From an uncultured Bacteroidota bacterium (GTDB lineage Bacteria; Bacteroidota; Bacteroidia; Flavobacteriales; Flavobacteriaceae), in assembly GCA_902606555.1 (NCBI GenBank), contig CACLGQ010000002.1, positions 1-64,000 of the forward strand: DNA of 64,000 nucleotides. Direction: 5' to 3'. Shown here in pieces: positions 1-10,113 of this stretch; the first letter of the stretch is position 1, and every line of letters starts with the position of its first letter. Under the pieces are notes generated by a model. It did no database searches and was not told the origin of the DNA. It saw nothing but the letters and a program-made list of their open reading frames with translations. Position numbers and translations under genes: made by a program.

Positions 1-1265
1 TTAATGATGGGGTTACTGCTAAAGGTCAAGAGTTCATTGAATATTTTAAAGGATTCACAGGAAAAGTTGAATCAGTTTTAGATTCCATAAAAGCAAGAGA
101 TTCACGAACAGTCCAGTCTAACTATGGCTTTTCTTCAGCGTTATCAAATCTTTCATTAAGATTTAATTATCCAGATGATAATTTAGTAGTAAACAGAGAT
201 GGAATAAAAGAGGATTGGATTTATTATAATTATGAAAAATTTCCTCTTGTTGCTTCTCTCTCAAAATTTACCAAGATTCAATCTGATATTAGATCTGTAG
301 AATATGAAATTCTAAATTCTCTTGTCAGTAAAACAAAGGATCGTCAGTTGAGTTTTGATTCTAAAAGTACACTCTTAGAAACAGATAAACAAGCCTACTA
401 TACAAATAGCACAGTCGATGCTAAAGTAGTTGTTGGCAACACAGATTCTAGCTTCAAACCTGACAGAGTTGACTTGAAGGTTGATAACATCCAGTTAAAA
501 GAATCTGAATTTGAAGTCGTTGATGGTAAGATTAAGTTGAGTAAAAGATTTTCATCACCAGGAATAAAGAAAATTTATGGTTATTTATTTTTCGATAATA
601 ATGGAAATACAGATAGTCTTTTAGTTGACACTCAATTTTATGTAATACCAAAACCAAATGAGGCGATAGTATCACCTGTTAACATGCAGGTTTTTTACAT
701 TGGTTTACGAAACGAAATTGCTGTTGCTTTCCCTGGAATTGCTGACTTGACATCAATAAGAGTAAACGCTAAAAATGGTACTATTTTAAAATCTGGATCT
801 AGATATTTTGCTGCTCCTAATGCGGGTGTAGAAAATATGGACGTAATTGTTTCGGGTAAAGCAAATGATGAAGTTGTTACTAGTTTATTAAACTTCAGAG
901 TTGAAGATGCTCCACCTGGAAGAGGATCAGTGTATGAAAGAGTTGGTGGCCAAGATTATAATTTTGTTAACAGTGATAAAATTTCTAAAGAATCATTACT
1001 TTATGGCCTTATTAGAGGTGAAAAGCCACCAGGATTTTTATATGATTACGATATAAACGTAGAATCATTTCAGGTCACTGTTGGTAATTTACCAACTAGA
1101 ACTGTACAGGGAAATAAAATTCAAAATAGTAGTGAAGCAGTAAGAGATATCAATGGAGCAAATAGAGGATCAAGTGTAACTGTTACAGTATTAAAGGCTG
1201 TTAAAATTGATGGGGATTTAAGATCACCAACTAATGTTGAACCATTTGTAGTAACAATTGAATAA
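1..1265 (+). CDS. gldM: GldM, gliding motility / type IX secretion motor protein (5' truncated)
   Basis: An open frame runs in from the window edge (codon phase starts at base 3), so the gene is cut at its 5' end; about 420 C-terminal residues are visible. GldM is normally about 520 residues: an inner-membrane anchor followed by periplasmic Ig-like domains. With GldL it forms the proton-driven motor that powers gliding and T9SS secretion. The visible part is the periplasmic portion, with beta-rich Ig-like segments and the late sequence ERVGGQDYNFVNSDKISKES typical of the last domain. An in-frame TTG at 348 is internal and not a start. gldN follows directly, the standard gldKLMN order. Assignment rests on recognised sequence and synteny. 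Confidence 0.93.
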   Translation, partial: NDGVTAKGQEFIEYFKGFTGKVESVLDSIKARDSRTVQSNYGFSSALSNLSLRFNYPDDNLVVNRDGIKEDWIYYNYEKFPLVASLSKFTKIQSDIRSVEYEILNSLVSKTKDRQLSFDSKSTLLETDKQAYYTNSTVDAKVVVGNTDSSFKPDRVDLKVDNIQLKESEFEVVDGKIKLSKRFSSPGIKKIYGYLFFDNNGNTDSLLVDTQFYVIPKPNEAIVSPVNMQVFYIGLRNEIAVAFPGIADLTSIRVNAKNGTILKSGSRYFAAPNAGVENMDVIVSGKANDEVVTSLLNFRVEDAPPGRGSVYERVGGQDYNFVNSDKISKESLLYGLIRGEKPPGFLYDYDINVESFQVTVGNLPTRTVQGNKIQNSSEAVRDINGANRGSSVTVTVLKAVKIDGDLRSPTNVEPFVVTIE

Positions 1266-1266
1266 A

Positions 1267-2127
1267 ATGAAAAAAATATTTTTGTCTATACTGGTTATTC
1301 TGCTTGCTGTTAATTATTCATTCACCCAAGCTAACCTACTTAACGCAAAAAAACCTTCGGATATTGCTAGTGCAACAGCGAACTCGGATAAAGAGTCAAT
1401 AGATTATCCAGAATTAGAGGACAGTGATATCCTTTGGTCAAAGGTCGTTTACGAATTTATTGATCTCAATGAAAAACTTAACTTTCAATTATTATTTCCT
1501 GTTAATGATGATCAGTATACTTTAACAAGAAAATCTCTTTGGAAAATTATTAGAGAAAATGTAGAAAATGGTAATATAAATGAAGTATTTGATGTAAGAA
1601 ATGATAATTTTCTTGAAGCTAACAAGATTACTGGAGTTGATAAAATCAAAGATTTTTACGGAAGCAAATTCACGCCTGGTGATTCTAGACCTCAAACATA
1701 CGCAAGTTCCTCTGATATAAGTGGTTATAAAATCAAAGGTGTTTGGTTTTTTGATAAAAAACACTCAGAAATGAAATATAGACTTTTAGGTATTCAACCC
1801 TTTGGAAGAAATTTAAAAGAATCTGGTAAAGAGCAGGGATATTTTTGGATTTGGTACCCATCAATTAGAGATATTCTGAGCAACAACTCAGTTTTTAATG
1901 ATAAAAACAACAATAATAGAATTTCTTTTGATGATCTTCTTGTTAACAGAAGATTCAGTTCTTATATATATAAATATGACAATGTTTATGGTGACAGGAC
2001 GATTAGAGACTATATAAAACAAAGAAGCGGTGAGTCTAATAGACAATACCAATTGAGATTAATCATGGAGTCTGAAAGAATAAAAAAAGAAATTTTAGAC
2101 TTTGATGTTGATATGTGGGGATATTAA
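1267..2127 (+). CDS. gldN: GldN, gliding motility / type IX secretion periplasmic protein
   Basis: This 286-residue protein begins with a clear Sec signal peptide (MKKIFLSILVILLAVNYSFTQ), so the ATG at 1267 is preferred over the in-frame TTG at 1258 inside the gldM end. The gap to the gldM stop is 1 nt, implying translational coupling. GldN (PorN) is a periplasmic component that works with the outer-membrane lipoprotein GldK in a ring linked to the GldLM motor; it is needed for T9SS secretion. Family features include the early LEDSDILWSKVVYEFIDLNE segment and the central GYKIKGVWFFDKKHSEMKYR segment. The length matches the family (about 280-310). Confidence 0.93.
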   Translation: MKKIFLSILVILLAVNYSFTQANLLNAKKPSDIASATANSDKESIDYPELEDSDILWSKVVYEFIDLNEKLNFQLLFPVNDDQYTLTRKSLWKIIRENVENGNINEVFDVRNDNFLEANKITGVDKIKDFYGSKFTPGDSRPQTYASSSDISGYKIKGVWFFDKKHSEMKYRLLGIQPFGRNLKESGKEQGYFWIWYPSIRDILSNNSVFNDKNNNNRISFDDLLVNRRFSSYIYKYDNVYGDRTIRDYIKQRSGESNRQYQLRLIMESERIKKEILDFDVDMWGY

Positions 2128-2208
2128 ATCCAAATTTTCAAATTTTACTTCTTGTCAGCATTTTCATCAAGAATTTTTCTTAATTTAATTACATAATAAA
2201 AATTAACT

Positions 2209-2715
2209 ATGAAAAAATTAATATTAATATTTATTGCAGCCCTATTTATTGGCTGTACATCAACAGGTGTTCAAGTGACATTTGATGATGAAAAATCAAA
2301 TGCCTTAAAAGAGGCTTATGTTAAATATTTGGATCAAACTTTTGATGGAGATATATGGTCTGAAGATTTACAATTTTACGGAAATTCAACTGAGCCAATT
2401 GGTTATGATGAAGCTATTTCTTTAATTGGTGCTCATCATGAATTGTATGATGATATTTCTATGAGCTGGGGAGATGGTGAGGAAGTGAGTCAAATAGCAT
2501 TTATTCAAACAATAAATTACCCTGAATATGGTTATGTCTCACAAGCTTGGTTTACATGGAAAGGTACTGGTAAATTCAGTGGAGAAACTGTAGAAATTCC
2601 ATGCCACATAGGATATCTTTGGGGCGAAGATGGAAAAATTATTAATGAATGGCAACACAGTGATCAAACTCATTTTAATGCAGAAGTTGCATTATCTTTA
2701 GTTGCCGCTGAATAA
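2209..2715 (+). CDS. NTF2-like (SnoaL-type) lipoprotein
   Basis: This 168-residue protein starts with a lipoprotein signal: a basic start, a hydrophobic stretch and lipobox FIGC with Cys16. The mature part looks like a single NTF2/SnoaL-like domain: an early helix (EAYVKYLDQTFDGDIW), a Tyr/Trp-rich beta region (GYVSQAWFTWKGTGKFSGE) and a final strand pair before HSDQTHFNAE. Such folds bind small molecules or act as lyases or isomerases, and no catalytic assignment can be made here. It sits 81 nt after gldN and 14 nt before a second protein of similar size and layout, so the two probably form a small operon of diverged paralogs. Confidence 0.7.
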   Translation: MKKLILIFIAALFIGCTSTGVQVTFDDEKSNALKEAYVKYLDQTFDGDIWSEDLQFYGNSTEPIGYDEAISLIGAHHELYDDISMSWGDGEEVSQIAFIQTINYPEYGYVSQAWFTWKGTGKFSGETVEIPCHIGYLWGEDGKIINEWQHSDQTHFNAEVALSLVAAE

Positions 2716-2729
2716 GTATATTTATATAT

Positions 2730-3245
2730 ATGAAAAAAACACTTTTTATACTTTCAATGTTTTTATTTATTGCTTGTGTATCAAATGATGACAAAGCAAA
2801 AATTGATGGTGCTAATCAATTTGTTTCCGGAATTGAAAAATTTAACACAAATAAAGAACTTTTAAATAAACATTTTGATCTTTTTGAAGAAGGAAACCTT
2901 GAAGAAATGATGTCTTCTATGAGTGAGGATTTAATATGGTATAGCGCTAACGGCGATACTTTATTAAAACCAGATTATGTTGAAGGAATGAGCGGTTGGC
3001 ACTCTGAATTTGAAAATTTTAAATTTACAGAGAGACAATATTTTCCAGGCGTAGATGATTCTTTATATCTTCCTAATGGCTCAGTCAGAGTTTATGGAAT
3101 TTGGAAGTACAATCACAAGGCTACTAAAATGGATTTTACAACAAAATATTATGGTGTTGCTGAATTTAATGATGAAGGATTACAAACAGTAGATTATGAA
3201 TATTTTGATGTAGGTGGGATATTTCTTAAGCTTCAGGCCAATTAA
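2730..3245 (+). CDS. NTF2-like lipoprotein, second of a pair
   Basis: This 171-residue protein has a lipoprotein signal with lipobox FIAC at Cys16, followed by VSNDDK, an acidic patch of the kind that favours surface display in Flavobacteria. The mature region again looks like an NTF2/SnoaL-type domain (HFDLFEEGNLEEMMSSMSEDLIWYSANGD is the typical helix plus first strand), ending in a strand with DYEYFDVGGI. It lies 14 nt after the preceding lipoprotein and is probably co-transcribed with it. A strong hairpin terminator follows 27 nt after the stop. The substrate is unknown. Confidence 0.7.
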   Translation: MKKTLFILSMFLFIACVSNDDKAKIDGANQFVSGIEKFNTNKELLNKHFDLFEEGNLEEMMSSMSEDLIWYSANGDTLLKPDYVEGMSGWHSEFENFKFTERQYFPGVDDSLYLPNGSVRVYGIWKYNHKATKMDFTTKYYGVAEFNDEGLQTVDYEYFDVGGIFLKLQAN

Positions 3246-3272
3246 TAAAAATATACATTGATTATTATAAAT

Positions 3273-3296
3273 AGGGGTTATTAGGCCCCTTTTTTT
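3273..3296 (+). terminator. Intrinsic terminator after the lipoprotein pair
   Basis: A stem AGGGG (3273-3277) pairs with CCCCT (3286-3290) across an 8-nt loop and is followed by a run of seven T. It ends the plus-strand lipoprotein operon. Its 3' half overlaps the last codons of the convergent aconitase gene. Confidence 0.75.
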
Positions 3297-5542
3297 ATTA
3301 GATTTAGAGCGGAACCTTCTTTATACCATTTAATTTGTTGAGAATTATAAGTATGGTTTGTTTTTATTTTGTCGATTGATCCATCAGAGTGAATAATATC
3401 AATTGTTAATTGTTTATTAGGAGAGAAGTTCTCTAAATCGATAAAATTAAAAGTATCATCTTCTTGGATTAAATCATAATCATTTTCATCATCGAAAGTA
3501 ATCCCTAACATACCTTGCTTTTTTAGGTTTGTTTCATGAATTCTTGCAAATGATTTAACTAAAACAACTTTTACACCCAAATGTCTAGGTTCCATCGCTG
3601 CATGTTCTCTGGATGATCCTTCTCCATAGTTATGATCTCCAACAACAACTGTTGAAATATTATTTTTTTTGTAATCTCTCTGGGTATCAGGAACTGCACC
3701 ATATTCTCCAGTTAGCTGATTTTTTATATAGTTTGTTTTTTTGTTGAATGCATTTACTGCCCCAATTAAACAGTTATTTGATATATTATCCAAATGACCT
3801 CTGAATCTTAGCCATGGTCCTGCCATTGAAATATGATCTGTGGTACATTTTCCAAAAGCTTTAATTAATAATTTTGCCCCCTCAATATTTTTCCCATCCC
3901 ATGGTTTAAAAGGTTCAAGCCTTTCTAGTCTTTTTGAATTAGGGTCAATTACAACTTCAATACTTGAGCCATCTTTTACAGGCTCTATGTATCCATTATC
4001 CTCTACATCAAAGCCTTTTGGTGGTAATTCCCATCCTTTTGGTTCATCCAAGCTAACATTATCTCCATTATCATTCATTAGTTTATCTTTCATAGGATTA
4101 AAAGCTAAATCTCCAGAGATTGCAATTGCAGCAACCATTTCAGGCGAAGCAACAAATGCATGAGTATTTGGATTGCCATCAGCTCTTTTAGCAAAATTTC
4201 TGTTGAATGAGTGTATAATTGAATTTTTTTCTTCTTTATCCGCATCCTTTCTGGCCCACTGACCTATACATGGGCCGCATGCATTAGTAAAAATTTTAGC
4301 ATCAAGCTTTTCAAATATATTTAAAAGTCCATCTCTTTCAGCAGTGAATCTTACTTGTTCAGAACCAGGATTTATACCAAATTCAGCTTTCGTAGAGAGA
4401 TTTTTTTCTAGTGCTTGATTAGCAATTGATGATGCTCTAGATAAATCTTCATATGATGAATTTGTACATGAACCAATTAATCCCCACTCAATCTTTCTTG
4501 GCCAGTCATTCTTTTTTAAAGTATCAGCCATTTTACTTACGGGGGTTGCGATATCTGGTGAGAATGGCCCATTGATATGAGGTTCAAGTTCAGATAAATT
4601 TATTTCAATTAATTCATCAAAATACTTTTCTGGATTATTGTAAACCTCTGGATCTCCACTTAAATAGTCTTTAATTTTATTTGCTTCATTAGCAATTAAA
4701 TCTCGTCCGGTAGCTATAAGATACTTTTCCATTGATTCATCATAGCCAAAAGTCGATGTTGTTGCACCGACCTCAGCACCCATATTACAAATTGTACCTT
4801 TTCCAGTACATGAAAGTTCTTGGGCACCAGGTCCAAAATATTCTATTATTGCACCTGTACCACCTTTTACAGTTAAAATACCTGCTACTTTTAAAATTAC
4901 ATCTTTGGGTGCTGTCCAACCAGATAATTTTCCAGTCAATTTAACACCTATAATTTTTGGGAACTTTAATTCCCAAGCCATGCCAGCCATAACATCAACT
5001 GCATCAGCACCTCCAACCCCAATTGCAACCATTCCAAGGCCTCCGGCATTTACTGTGTGAGAGTCAGTACCAATCATCATTCCACCTGGGAAGGCATAAT
5101 TTTCTAAGACTACTTGATGAATAATTCCAGCACCTGGTTTCCAAAACCCTATTCCATATCTATTTGAAACTGATTCTAAAAAATTGAAAACTTCATTGCT
5201 GGTGTTTATCGCATTTTGTAAATCATCAGTTGCTCCAATTCTTGCTTGAATTAAATGATCACAATGAACTGTTGTTGGAACTGAAACTTTTTTCTTTCCG
5301 GCCTGCATAAATTGTAGTAAAGCCATTTGAGCAGTAGCATCTTGACAGGCAATTCTATCTGGCGCAAAATCAACATAGTCTTTACCTCTAGTAAATGGTT
5401 TCTTAATATTATCATCCCAAAGATGTGAATAAAGAATTTTTTCTGAGAGTGTTAGAGGATGATTACAAATTTGTTTTGCCCTATCAACTTTTGCTTTGAT
5501 AGTTCCGTAAACTTTTTTTATCATCTCAAGATCAAAAATCAT
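3281..5542 (-). CDS. acnA: Aconitate hydratase (mitochondrial-type aconitase)
   Basis: This [4Fe-4S] enzyme interconverts citrate and isocitrate in the TCA cycle. It is 753 residues long, the size of the mitochondrial-type aconitase usual in Bacteroidota rather than the roughly 890-residue AcnA/IRP type. Cluster ligands are visible as GSCTNSS (Cys near 359) and ACGPCIGQ (two Cys near 423-426), with [11 protein letters not shown] and the [14 protein letters not shown] swivel-domain motif at the C-terminal end. The start is placed at [13 protein letters not shown], which matches the family N-terminus; four upstream codons are in frame but unlikely. The symbol acnA is used loosely. It is transcribed after the S9 peptidase, with a hairpin between them. 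Confidence 0.93.
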   Translation of the reverse strand: MIFDLEMIKKVYGTIKAKVDRAKQICNHPLTLSEKILYSHLWDDNIKKPFTRGKDYVDFAPDRIACQDATAQMALLQFMQAGKKKVSVPTTVHCDHLIQARIGATDDLQNAINTSNEVFNFLESVSNRYGIGFWKPGAGIIHQVVLENYAFPGGMMIGTDSHTVNAGGLGMVAIGVGGADAVDVMAGMAWELKFPKIIGVKLTGKLSGWTAPKDVILKVAGILTVKGGTGAIIEYFGPGAQELSCTGKGTICNMGAEVGATTSTFGYDESMEKYLIATGRDLIANEANKIKDYLSGDPEVYNNPEKYFDELIEINLSELEPHINGPFSPDIATPVSKMADTLKKNDWPRKIEWGLIGSCTNSSYEDLSRASSIANQALEKNLSTKAEFGINPGSEQVRFTAERDGLLNIFEKLDAKIFTNACGPCIGQWARKDADKEEKNSIIHSFNRNFAKRADGNPNTHAFVASPEMVAAIAISGDLAFNPMKDKLMNDNGDNVSLDEPKGWELPPKGFDVEDNGYIEPVKDGSSIEVVIDPNSKRLERLEPFKPWDGKNIEGAKLLIKAFGKCTTDHISMAGPWLRFRGHLDNISNNCLIGAVNAFNKKTNYIKNQLTGEYGAVPDTQRDYKKNNISTVVVGDHNYGEGSSREHAAMEPRHLGVKVVLVKSFARIHETNLKKQGMLGITFDDENDYDLIQEDDTFNFIDLENFSPNKQLTIDIIHSDGSIDKIKTNHTYNSQQIKWYKEGSALNLIKKGA

Positions 5543-5573
5543 AAACCAATGCAAAATTAATAAAAAACACCCA

Positions 5574-5603
5574 AATTGGATTGATTAAATTATTAATCCA
5601 ATT
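5574..5603 (-). terminator. Long hairpin between the S9 peptidase and aconitase
   Basis: A 12-bp stem with one G-T wobble joins 5574-5585 and 5592-5603 around a 6-nt loop. On the minus strand it lies just after the S9 peptidase stop and is followed, six bases later, by a run of six T. It probably terminates or attenuates transcription before aconitase. The T-run is not immediately adjacent, so it is not a textbook terminator. Confidence 0.5.
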
Positions 5604-5615
5604 GTCATAATCATA

Positions 5616-7622
5616 TTATTCAACTTTATTTTTTGTTGAATGTTTATTAAACCAAGCATTTATATATCCATGAGTTCTCAAAAAGTTTGATGGTTTAGTA
5701 CTAGTACCGTGGTATTCCTCATTAAACCTAATCATGACGGTAGGAACTTTATTCATTTTCAATGCTTGATAGTACTCTTCAGTTTGTGAAATTGGGGTTC
5801 GTAAATCTTCCTCTCCACACATAAGCATAGTTGGTGTTTTTACATTCCCAACGTACATAAGTGGTGATCTTTTAATATGTTCAGTCGGATCTTCCCATGG
5901 GAATTTTTCAAAATTATAATACCAACCAGCTCCATCAGTTGTCCCAACAAATGAAAACCAATTTGTAACAGGGTAATTCACAGATGCAGCAGCAAATCTA
6001 TCGGTTTTTCCTACAATCCAACTTGTTAAAACTCCACCACCGCTTCCACCATAAACATACATTTTATTCTCATCAATATACCCTCTTGAGATAATTTCAT
6101 CGACACCCGCCATTATATCGTCATAATCATTACCAGGATATGCATTTTGGATTGCATTAGCAAAATCATACCCATAACCTGTAGATCCTCTTGGATTTGT
6201 GTATAAGACAACTTGATCTTGAGCTGCGTGTAGTTGAAAATTATAATTGAAGCCTACGTTATACATGCTATGCGGTCCTCCGTGAATCCTTAAAACGAGA
6301 GGGTATTTTTTGTTTGAATCGAATTGAGGTGGTTTAACAACCCATCCTTGTACAATTTTACCATCGACCGACTCATAATTTATTTCTTCAACTTTACCAA
6401 ATTCAACATTGTAAAAAATATCATTATTTACATCAGTAAGGCGGTCAATTTTATTAAATTTTTTAACAGAAAAACTTACAATGTCACTTGGATTTGATGG
6501 ATTAGTCCACGTTGCAACTGCATTGTTCCCAACTAAATCATTCATTGTTAGCATATGATTTCCCTGACTTACTTTGGTTACTTTTCCATTCAAATTAGAA
6601 TAGTATACATTACTTTGTCCAAATTCCCTTACATTAAAATAAACCCCTGAGCTATTATCAGACCAAAAAGGGGCACCTGGAGTTTGATCCAAATCAGTTG
6701 TAATACACTTTAAATTTGACCCATCCGAGTCTATAATATACATTTTACGATCATTGTAAAAATTTTTTGACCACGTAGATCCAATAAAAGAAATTTTTGA
6801 ACCGTCTGGTGATACTTTTGGTGATGACTCAGTTCCCTCCCTTGAGGTTAATTCAATGATTTCTAAATTATTAATATTTACAGAGTAAAGATTCGATTGC
6901 CCTCGAGCATATTCAGCATCAGATTTTTGGTAACTACTAAATATTATTGTTTTATTGTCCATGGACCAACTAATTCCACTTGATACATCACTATATTGAT
7001 CAAAAGTAATTTGTTTTGGTGTGCCACCTCCAGATGGAACAACAAAAAGTTGATTATAGCCTTTTTCAAGAAAACCAACTCGATCTTGGCTGTAATCTAC
7101 TTGATCAATAACTTGAGGGGCCTTAGTCCATTTAGCACCAACTGGTTTTTTTGGAATCTTTGTCGGTATTAATGCTGGTTCAGTTGAGACATGCATAATA
7201 AAGGCTATATACCTACCATCCGGTGACCATTCCATGCTTGTGGGATTTTTTTCTAATTTGGTAATTTGAGTTGGTTCACCTTCGACACCAAGGTATTTTA
7301 CAAAAATTTGTGTTCCGCTTGGCTCACCTTTTTTGGTGAATGCAATTTTTTTTCCATCTGGTGACCATTTGCCGTTGGATCCATTTAAAAAAAATCGATT
7401 AGTTGCACCATTTTTATTCATAATCCATAAATCCGTCTCTCTTTTATCATCAATCAAGTTAATCCAACTTCTAGAATATAGTACTTGATCACCATCAGGT
7501 GATATTTTTGGATTTGATGTCCACTCGTAGTTTTTATAATGATCTAGCGAAATTCTTATTTTTTCTTGACCGTAATTAAATAAAGTAAATAGTATAAAAA
7601 TAAATGATAATAGTTGTTTCAT
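5616..7622 (-). CDS. S9 family prolyl oligopeptidase-like peptidase
   Basis: This 668-residue secreted peptidase has a signal peptide (MKQLLSFIFILFTLFNYGQ), so the start is taken here rather than 16 codons upstream. Residues about 25-400 are a WD40/TolB-like propeller with repeated SPDG motifs (KISPDGDQ, KWSPDGKKI, EWSPDGRYI, KVSPDGSKI). The last 260 residues are the alpha/beta hydrolase: nucleophile in YGGSGGG (Ser near 527), acid in GEEDLRTP (Asp near 606) and His in EEYHGTS (near 638). The family resembles acylaminoacyl peptidases, which cut short peptides or N-blocked residues. A role in periplasmic peptide scavenging is inferred. Confidence 0.88.
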   Translation of the reverse strand: MKQLLSFIFILFTLFNYGQEKIRISLDHYKNYEWTSNPKISPDGDQVLYSRSWINLIDDKRETDLWIMNKNGATNRFFLNGSNGKWSPDGKKIAFTKKGEPSGTQIFVKYLGVEGEPTQITKLEKNPTSMEWSPDGRYIAFIMHVSTEPALIPTKIPKKPVGAKWTKAPQVIDQVDYSQDRVGFLEKGYNQLFVVPSGGGTPKQITFDQYSDVSSGISWSMDNKTIIFSSYQKSDAEYARGQSNLYSVNINNLEIIELTSREGTESSPKVSPDGSKISFIGSTWSKNFYNDRKMYIIDSDGSNLKCITTDLDQTPGAPFWSDNSSGVYFNVREFGQSNVYYSNLNGKVTKVSQGNHMLTMNDLVGNNAVATWTNPSNPSDIVSFSVKKFNKIDRLTDVNNDIFYNVEFGKVEEINYESVDGKIVQGWVVKPPQFDSNKKYPLVLRIHGGPHSMYNVGFNYNFQLHAAQDQVVLYTNPRGSTGYGYDFANAIQNAYPGNDYDDIMAGVDEIISRGYIDENKMYVYGGSGGGVLTSWIVGKTDRFAAASVNYPVTNWFSFVGTTDGAGWYYNFEKFPWEDPTEHIKRSPLMYVGNVKTPTMLMCGEEDLRTPISQTEEYYQALKMNKVPTVMIRFNEEYHGTSTKPSNFLRTHGYINAWFNKHSTKNKVE

Positions 7623-7778
7623 AATTCTTTTTAAAATAGTTTTATGTAAGTTACAAATTAGTTTTTTCAATCATATTAATGACAGCTGATAAGTACAAGA
7701 TATTTTGAAACTTAGGATAATTTATAAATGAACAAAAACGATCAGCCCATGAAAGGATTAATAGTTCTGGAATATTAG

Positions 7779-7851
<73 letters not shown>

Positions 7852-7931
7852 AAATGGAAAGTGAATGTACAATATTTTGATTTTATAACAAAAATTATTG
7901 GGTATTACCCTTAAGAACTTAAATTTGTGGC

Positions 7932-8807
7932 GTGTTTAAATCAGGTTTTGTAAATATTATTGGCTTACCTAACTCCGGAAAATCATCAATAATTAACAGA
8001 TTATTAGAGGATAAATTTTCTATTGTTACATCTAAAGCTCAAACAACAAGGCACAGGGCTCATGCTATAATAAATGGTAAAAATTTTCAAGTTGTTATTT
8101 CTGATACACCTGGTTTTACAATTCCTAAAAATAAAATTCACGAGTACATGAATAAAAAAATATTATCCTCTTTTAAAGATGCTGATATTATATTATTTAT
8201 TGTTGAATTAGGAGCTGAAAACAGAAGAGATAACCAATTAATAGAAAAAATTAAAAAAATTAAAATTCCTGTTCTTTTAGTTTTAAATAAGGTTGACAAA
8301 GTCAATCAAGATATTCTGGAGGAAGAAAGCAACTTTTGGTCTAATGAAATTGAAAATATTGAAACTTGGGTTGTATCTGCTAAAGAAAATTTTAATATTG
8401 AAAACTTGAAGAATAGAGTAATAGAGTTGTTGCCTAAGGGCCCAAAATATTATCCAGATGACATTTGGACCGATAAGAATGAAAGATTTTTTGTTAATGA
8501 AATAATCAGAGAAAAAATATTTAATATTTATTCACAAGAAATCCCTTATGTATCTGAAGTAATAACCGAAAGTTTTAAAATTAGAAATAAGGTTTTAAGA
8601 ATATCATCCATGATAATAGTCGAAAGAGATTCACAAAAGGGGATTATAATTGGAAATAACGGTGGATTTATTAAAAAATTAGGCTCTGAATCTAGAAAAG
8701 ATTTAGAGGATTTTTTTAGGAGGAAGGTTTTTTTAGACTTAAATGTAAAAGTTTATAAAGATTGGAGAAAAAACAGTAACCACCTGAAAAAATTAGGTTA
8801 CAATTAA
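7932..8807 (+). CDS. era: GTPase Era
   Basis: Era binds the 3' end of 16S rRNA and helps mature the 30S subunit. The 291-residue protein has an N-terminal GTPase with P-loop GLPNSGKSS (about 10-18), the switch region TTRHRAH, G3 DTPG, G4 NKVD and G5 SAK, then a C-terminal KH domain (about 200-280) with IIGNNGGFIKKLG as the RNA-binding GxxG region. No ATG is available at the right place; the GTG at 7932 gives MFKSGFVNIIG, which matches the family start. The next gene, der, begins 1 nt after the stop, so the two are probably co-transcribed. Confidence 0.95.
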   Translation: MFKSGFVNIIGLPNSGKSSIINRLLEDKFSIVTSKAQTTRHRAHAIINGKNFQVVISDTPGFTIPKNKIHEYMNKKILSSFKDADIILFIVELGAENRRDNQLIEKIKKIKIPVLLVLNKVDKVNQDILEEESNFWSNEIENIETWVVSAKENFNIENLKNRVIELLPKGPKYYPDDIWTDKNERFFVNEIIREKIFNIYSQEIPYVSEVITESFKIRNKVLRISSMIIVERDSQKGIIIGNNGGFIKKLGSESRKDLEDFFRRKVFLDLNVKVYKDWRKNSNHLKKLGYN

Positions 8808-8808
8808 A

Positions 8809-10113
8809 ATGAGTAAAATTGTTGCAATAGTAGGTAGACCAAATGTCGGTAAATCAACTCTTTTTAACAGATTGATTAAGAAAAATGATGCTATAGTTGA
8901 TTCTGAAAGTGGGGTAACTCGTGATAGGCACTACTCAATATCTGATTGGAACGGTAAACCATTCACAATCATTGATACTGGTGGATATGTTATGGGTGGT
9001 GATGATAGTTACGAAAAAGAAATTGATAATCAAGTAATTATAGCTATTGAGGAATGCGATAAGATAATTTTTGTAGTTGATGTTAATGATGGAATCACAT
9101 CACTTGATCAAGAAATAAATAAATTATTACATAAAACTGATAAAAAAGTTATTGTTGCAGTAAATAAAGTAGACAAAACAACAATGGTAAATGATTCTCT
9201 TGAATTTTTTTCATTAGGATTTGATAGTGTTTTTAGTATATCTGCAATTAATGGAAGCGGTACCGGCGATCTTTTAGATGAGTTAGTAAAAGATTTTGAA
9301 AAAGAAAACATATACAAAGTTGATGATATCCCATCATTTGCTGTGGTTGGCCGACCCAATGCAGGAAAATCATCATTCATTAACACAATAATTGGACAAG
9401 AAAGAAACATTGTGAAAGATGAACCAGGTACAACAAGAGATAGTATTGATACCTATTACAATAAGTTTGGATTAAATTTTAAACTTATTGACACTGCAGG
9501 TATTAGAAAGAAATCTAAAATTAATAACAATTTAGAATTTTACTCAGTTGTAAGGTCAATTAAAGCAATTGAAAATTGTGATGTATGTTTATTAATTATG
9601 GATGCAACTAGAAGTTTTGATACTCAAATAAAAAATATTTTTTGGCTTGCTCGCCGAAGAAATAAAGGGATTGTAATTCTAGTTAATAAATGGGACCTAG
9701 TAAATAAAAAAGAGGAATCTACTAAAAAATTTGAACAAAGGATCCGCGATGAAATTAAACCTTTTGTTGATGTTCACATTGTTTTCATTTCATGCTTGAA
9801 AAAGCAAAGAGTGTTAAAATCATTAAACTATGCTATTGAGACATATGAAAATAGATCTAGAAAAATTAAAACAAGTCAGTTAAATAATGACCTTCTTCCC
9901 ATAATTGAAAGAAATCCACCACCATCAAACAAAGGAAAGTTTGTAAAAATCAAATACTGTAGTCAAATACCTTCACACTATCCACAGTTTATTTTTACAT
10001 CGAGTTTGCCAAAATATATGAAAGAGCCTTACAAAAGATTTTTGGAAAATAAGATTAGGGAATTATATGATTTTACAGGGTCGCCAATTAATATTTACAG
10101 TCGAAAAAAATAG
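8809..10113 (+). CDS. der: GTPase Der (EngA)
   Basis: This essential GTPase is needed for 50S subunit assembly. The 434-residue protein has two tandem G domains: the first P-loop is GRPNVGKST (about 8-16) with DTGG and NKVD, the second is GRPNAGKSS (about 181-189) with DTAGIRKKSK and NKWD. A C-terminal KH-like domain follows (about 345-434). The length is normal. It lies immediately after era, with a 1-nt gap. Confidence 0.96.
   Translation: MSKIVAIVGRPNVGKSTLFNRLIKKNDAIVDSESGVTRDRHYSISDWNGKPFTIIDTGGYVMGGDDSYEKEIDNQVIIAIEECDKIIFVVDVNDGITSLDQEINKLLHKTDKKVIVAVNKVDKTTMVNDSLEFFSLGFDSVFSISAINGSGTGDLLDELVKDFEKENIYKVDDIPSFAVVGRPNAGKSSFINTIIGQERNIVKDEPGTTRDSIDTYYNKFGLNFKLIDTAGIRKKSKINNNLEFYSVVRSIKAIENCDVCLLIMDATRSFDTQIKNIFWLARRRNKGIVILVNKWDLVNKKEESTKKFEQRIRDEIKPFVDVHIVFISCLKKQRVLKSLNYAIETYENRSRKIKTSQLNNDLLPIIERNPPPSNKGKFVKIKYCSQIPSHYPQFIFTSSLPKYMKEPYKRFLENKIRELYDFTGSPINIYSRKK

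Noticed and set aside
1258-1266. TTG at 1258 as gldN start
   Set aside because: The ATG at 1267 gives a standard signal peptide and avoids overlap with the gldM stop.
3840-4163. 107-residue ORF antisense to aconitase
   Set aside because: It lies fully inside a highly conserved gene and has no family features. Other antisense ORFs within gltB, nhaD, the metalloprotease, murB and lysS were dropped for the same reason.
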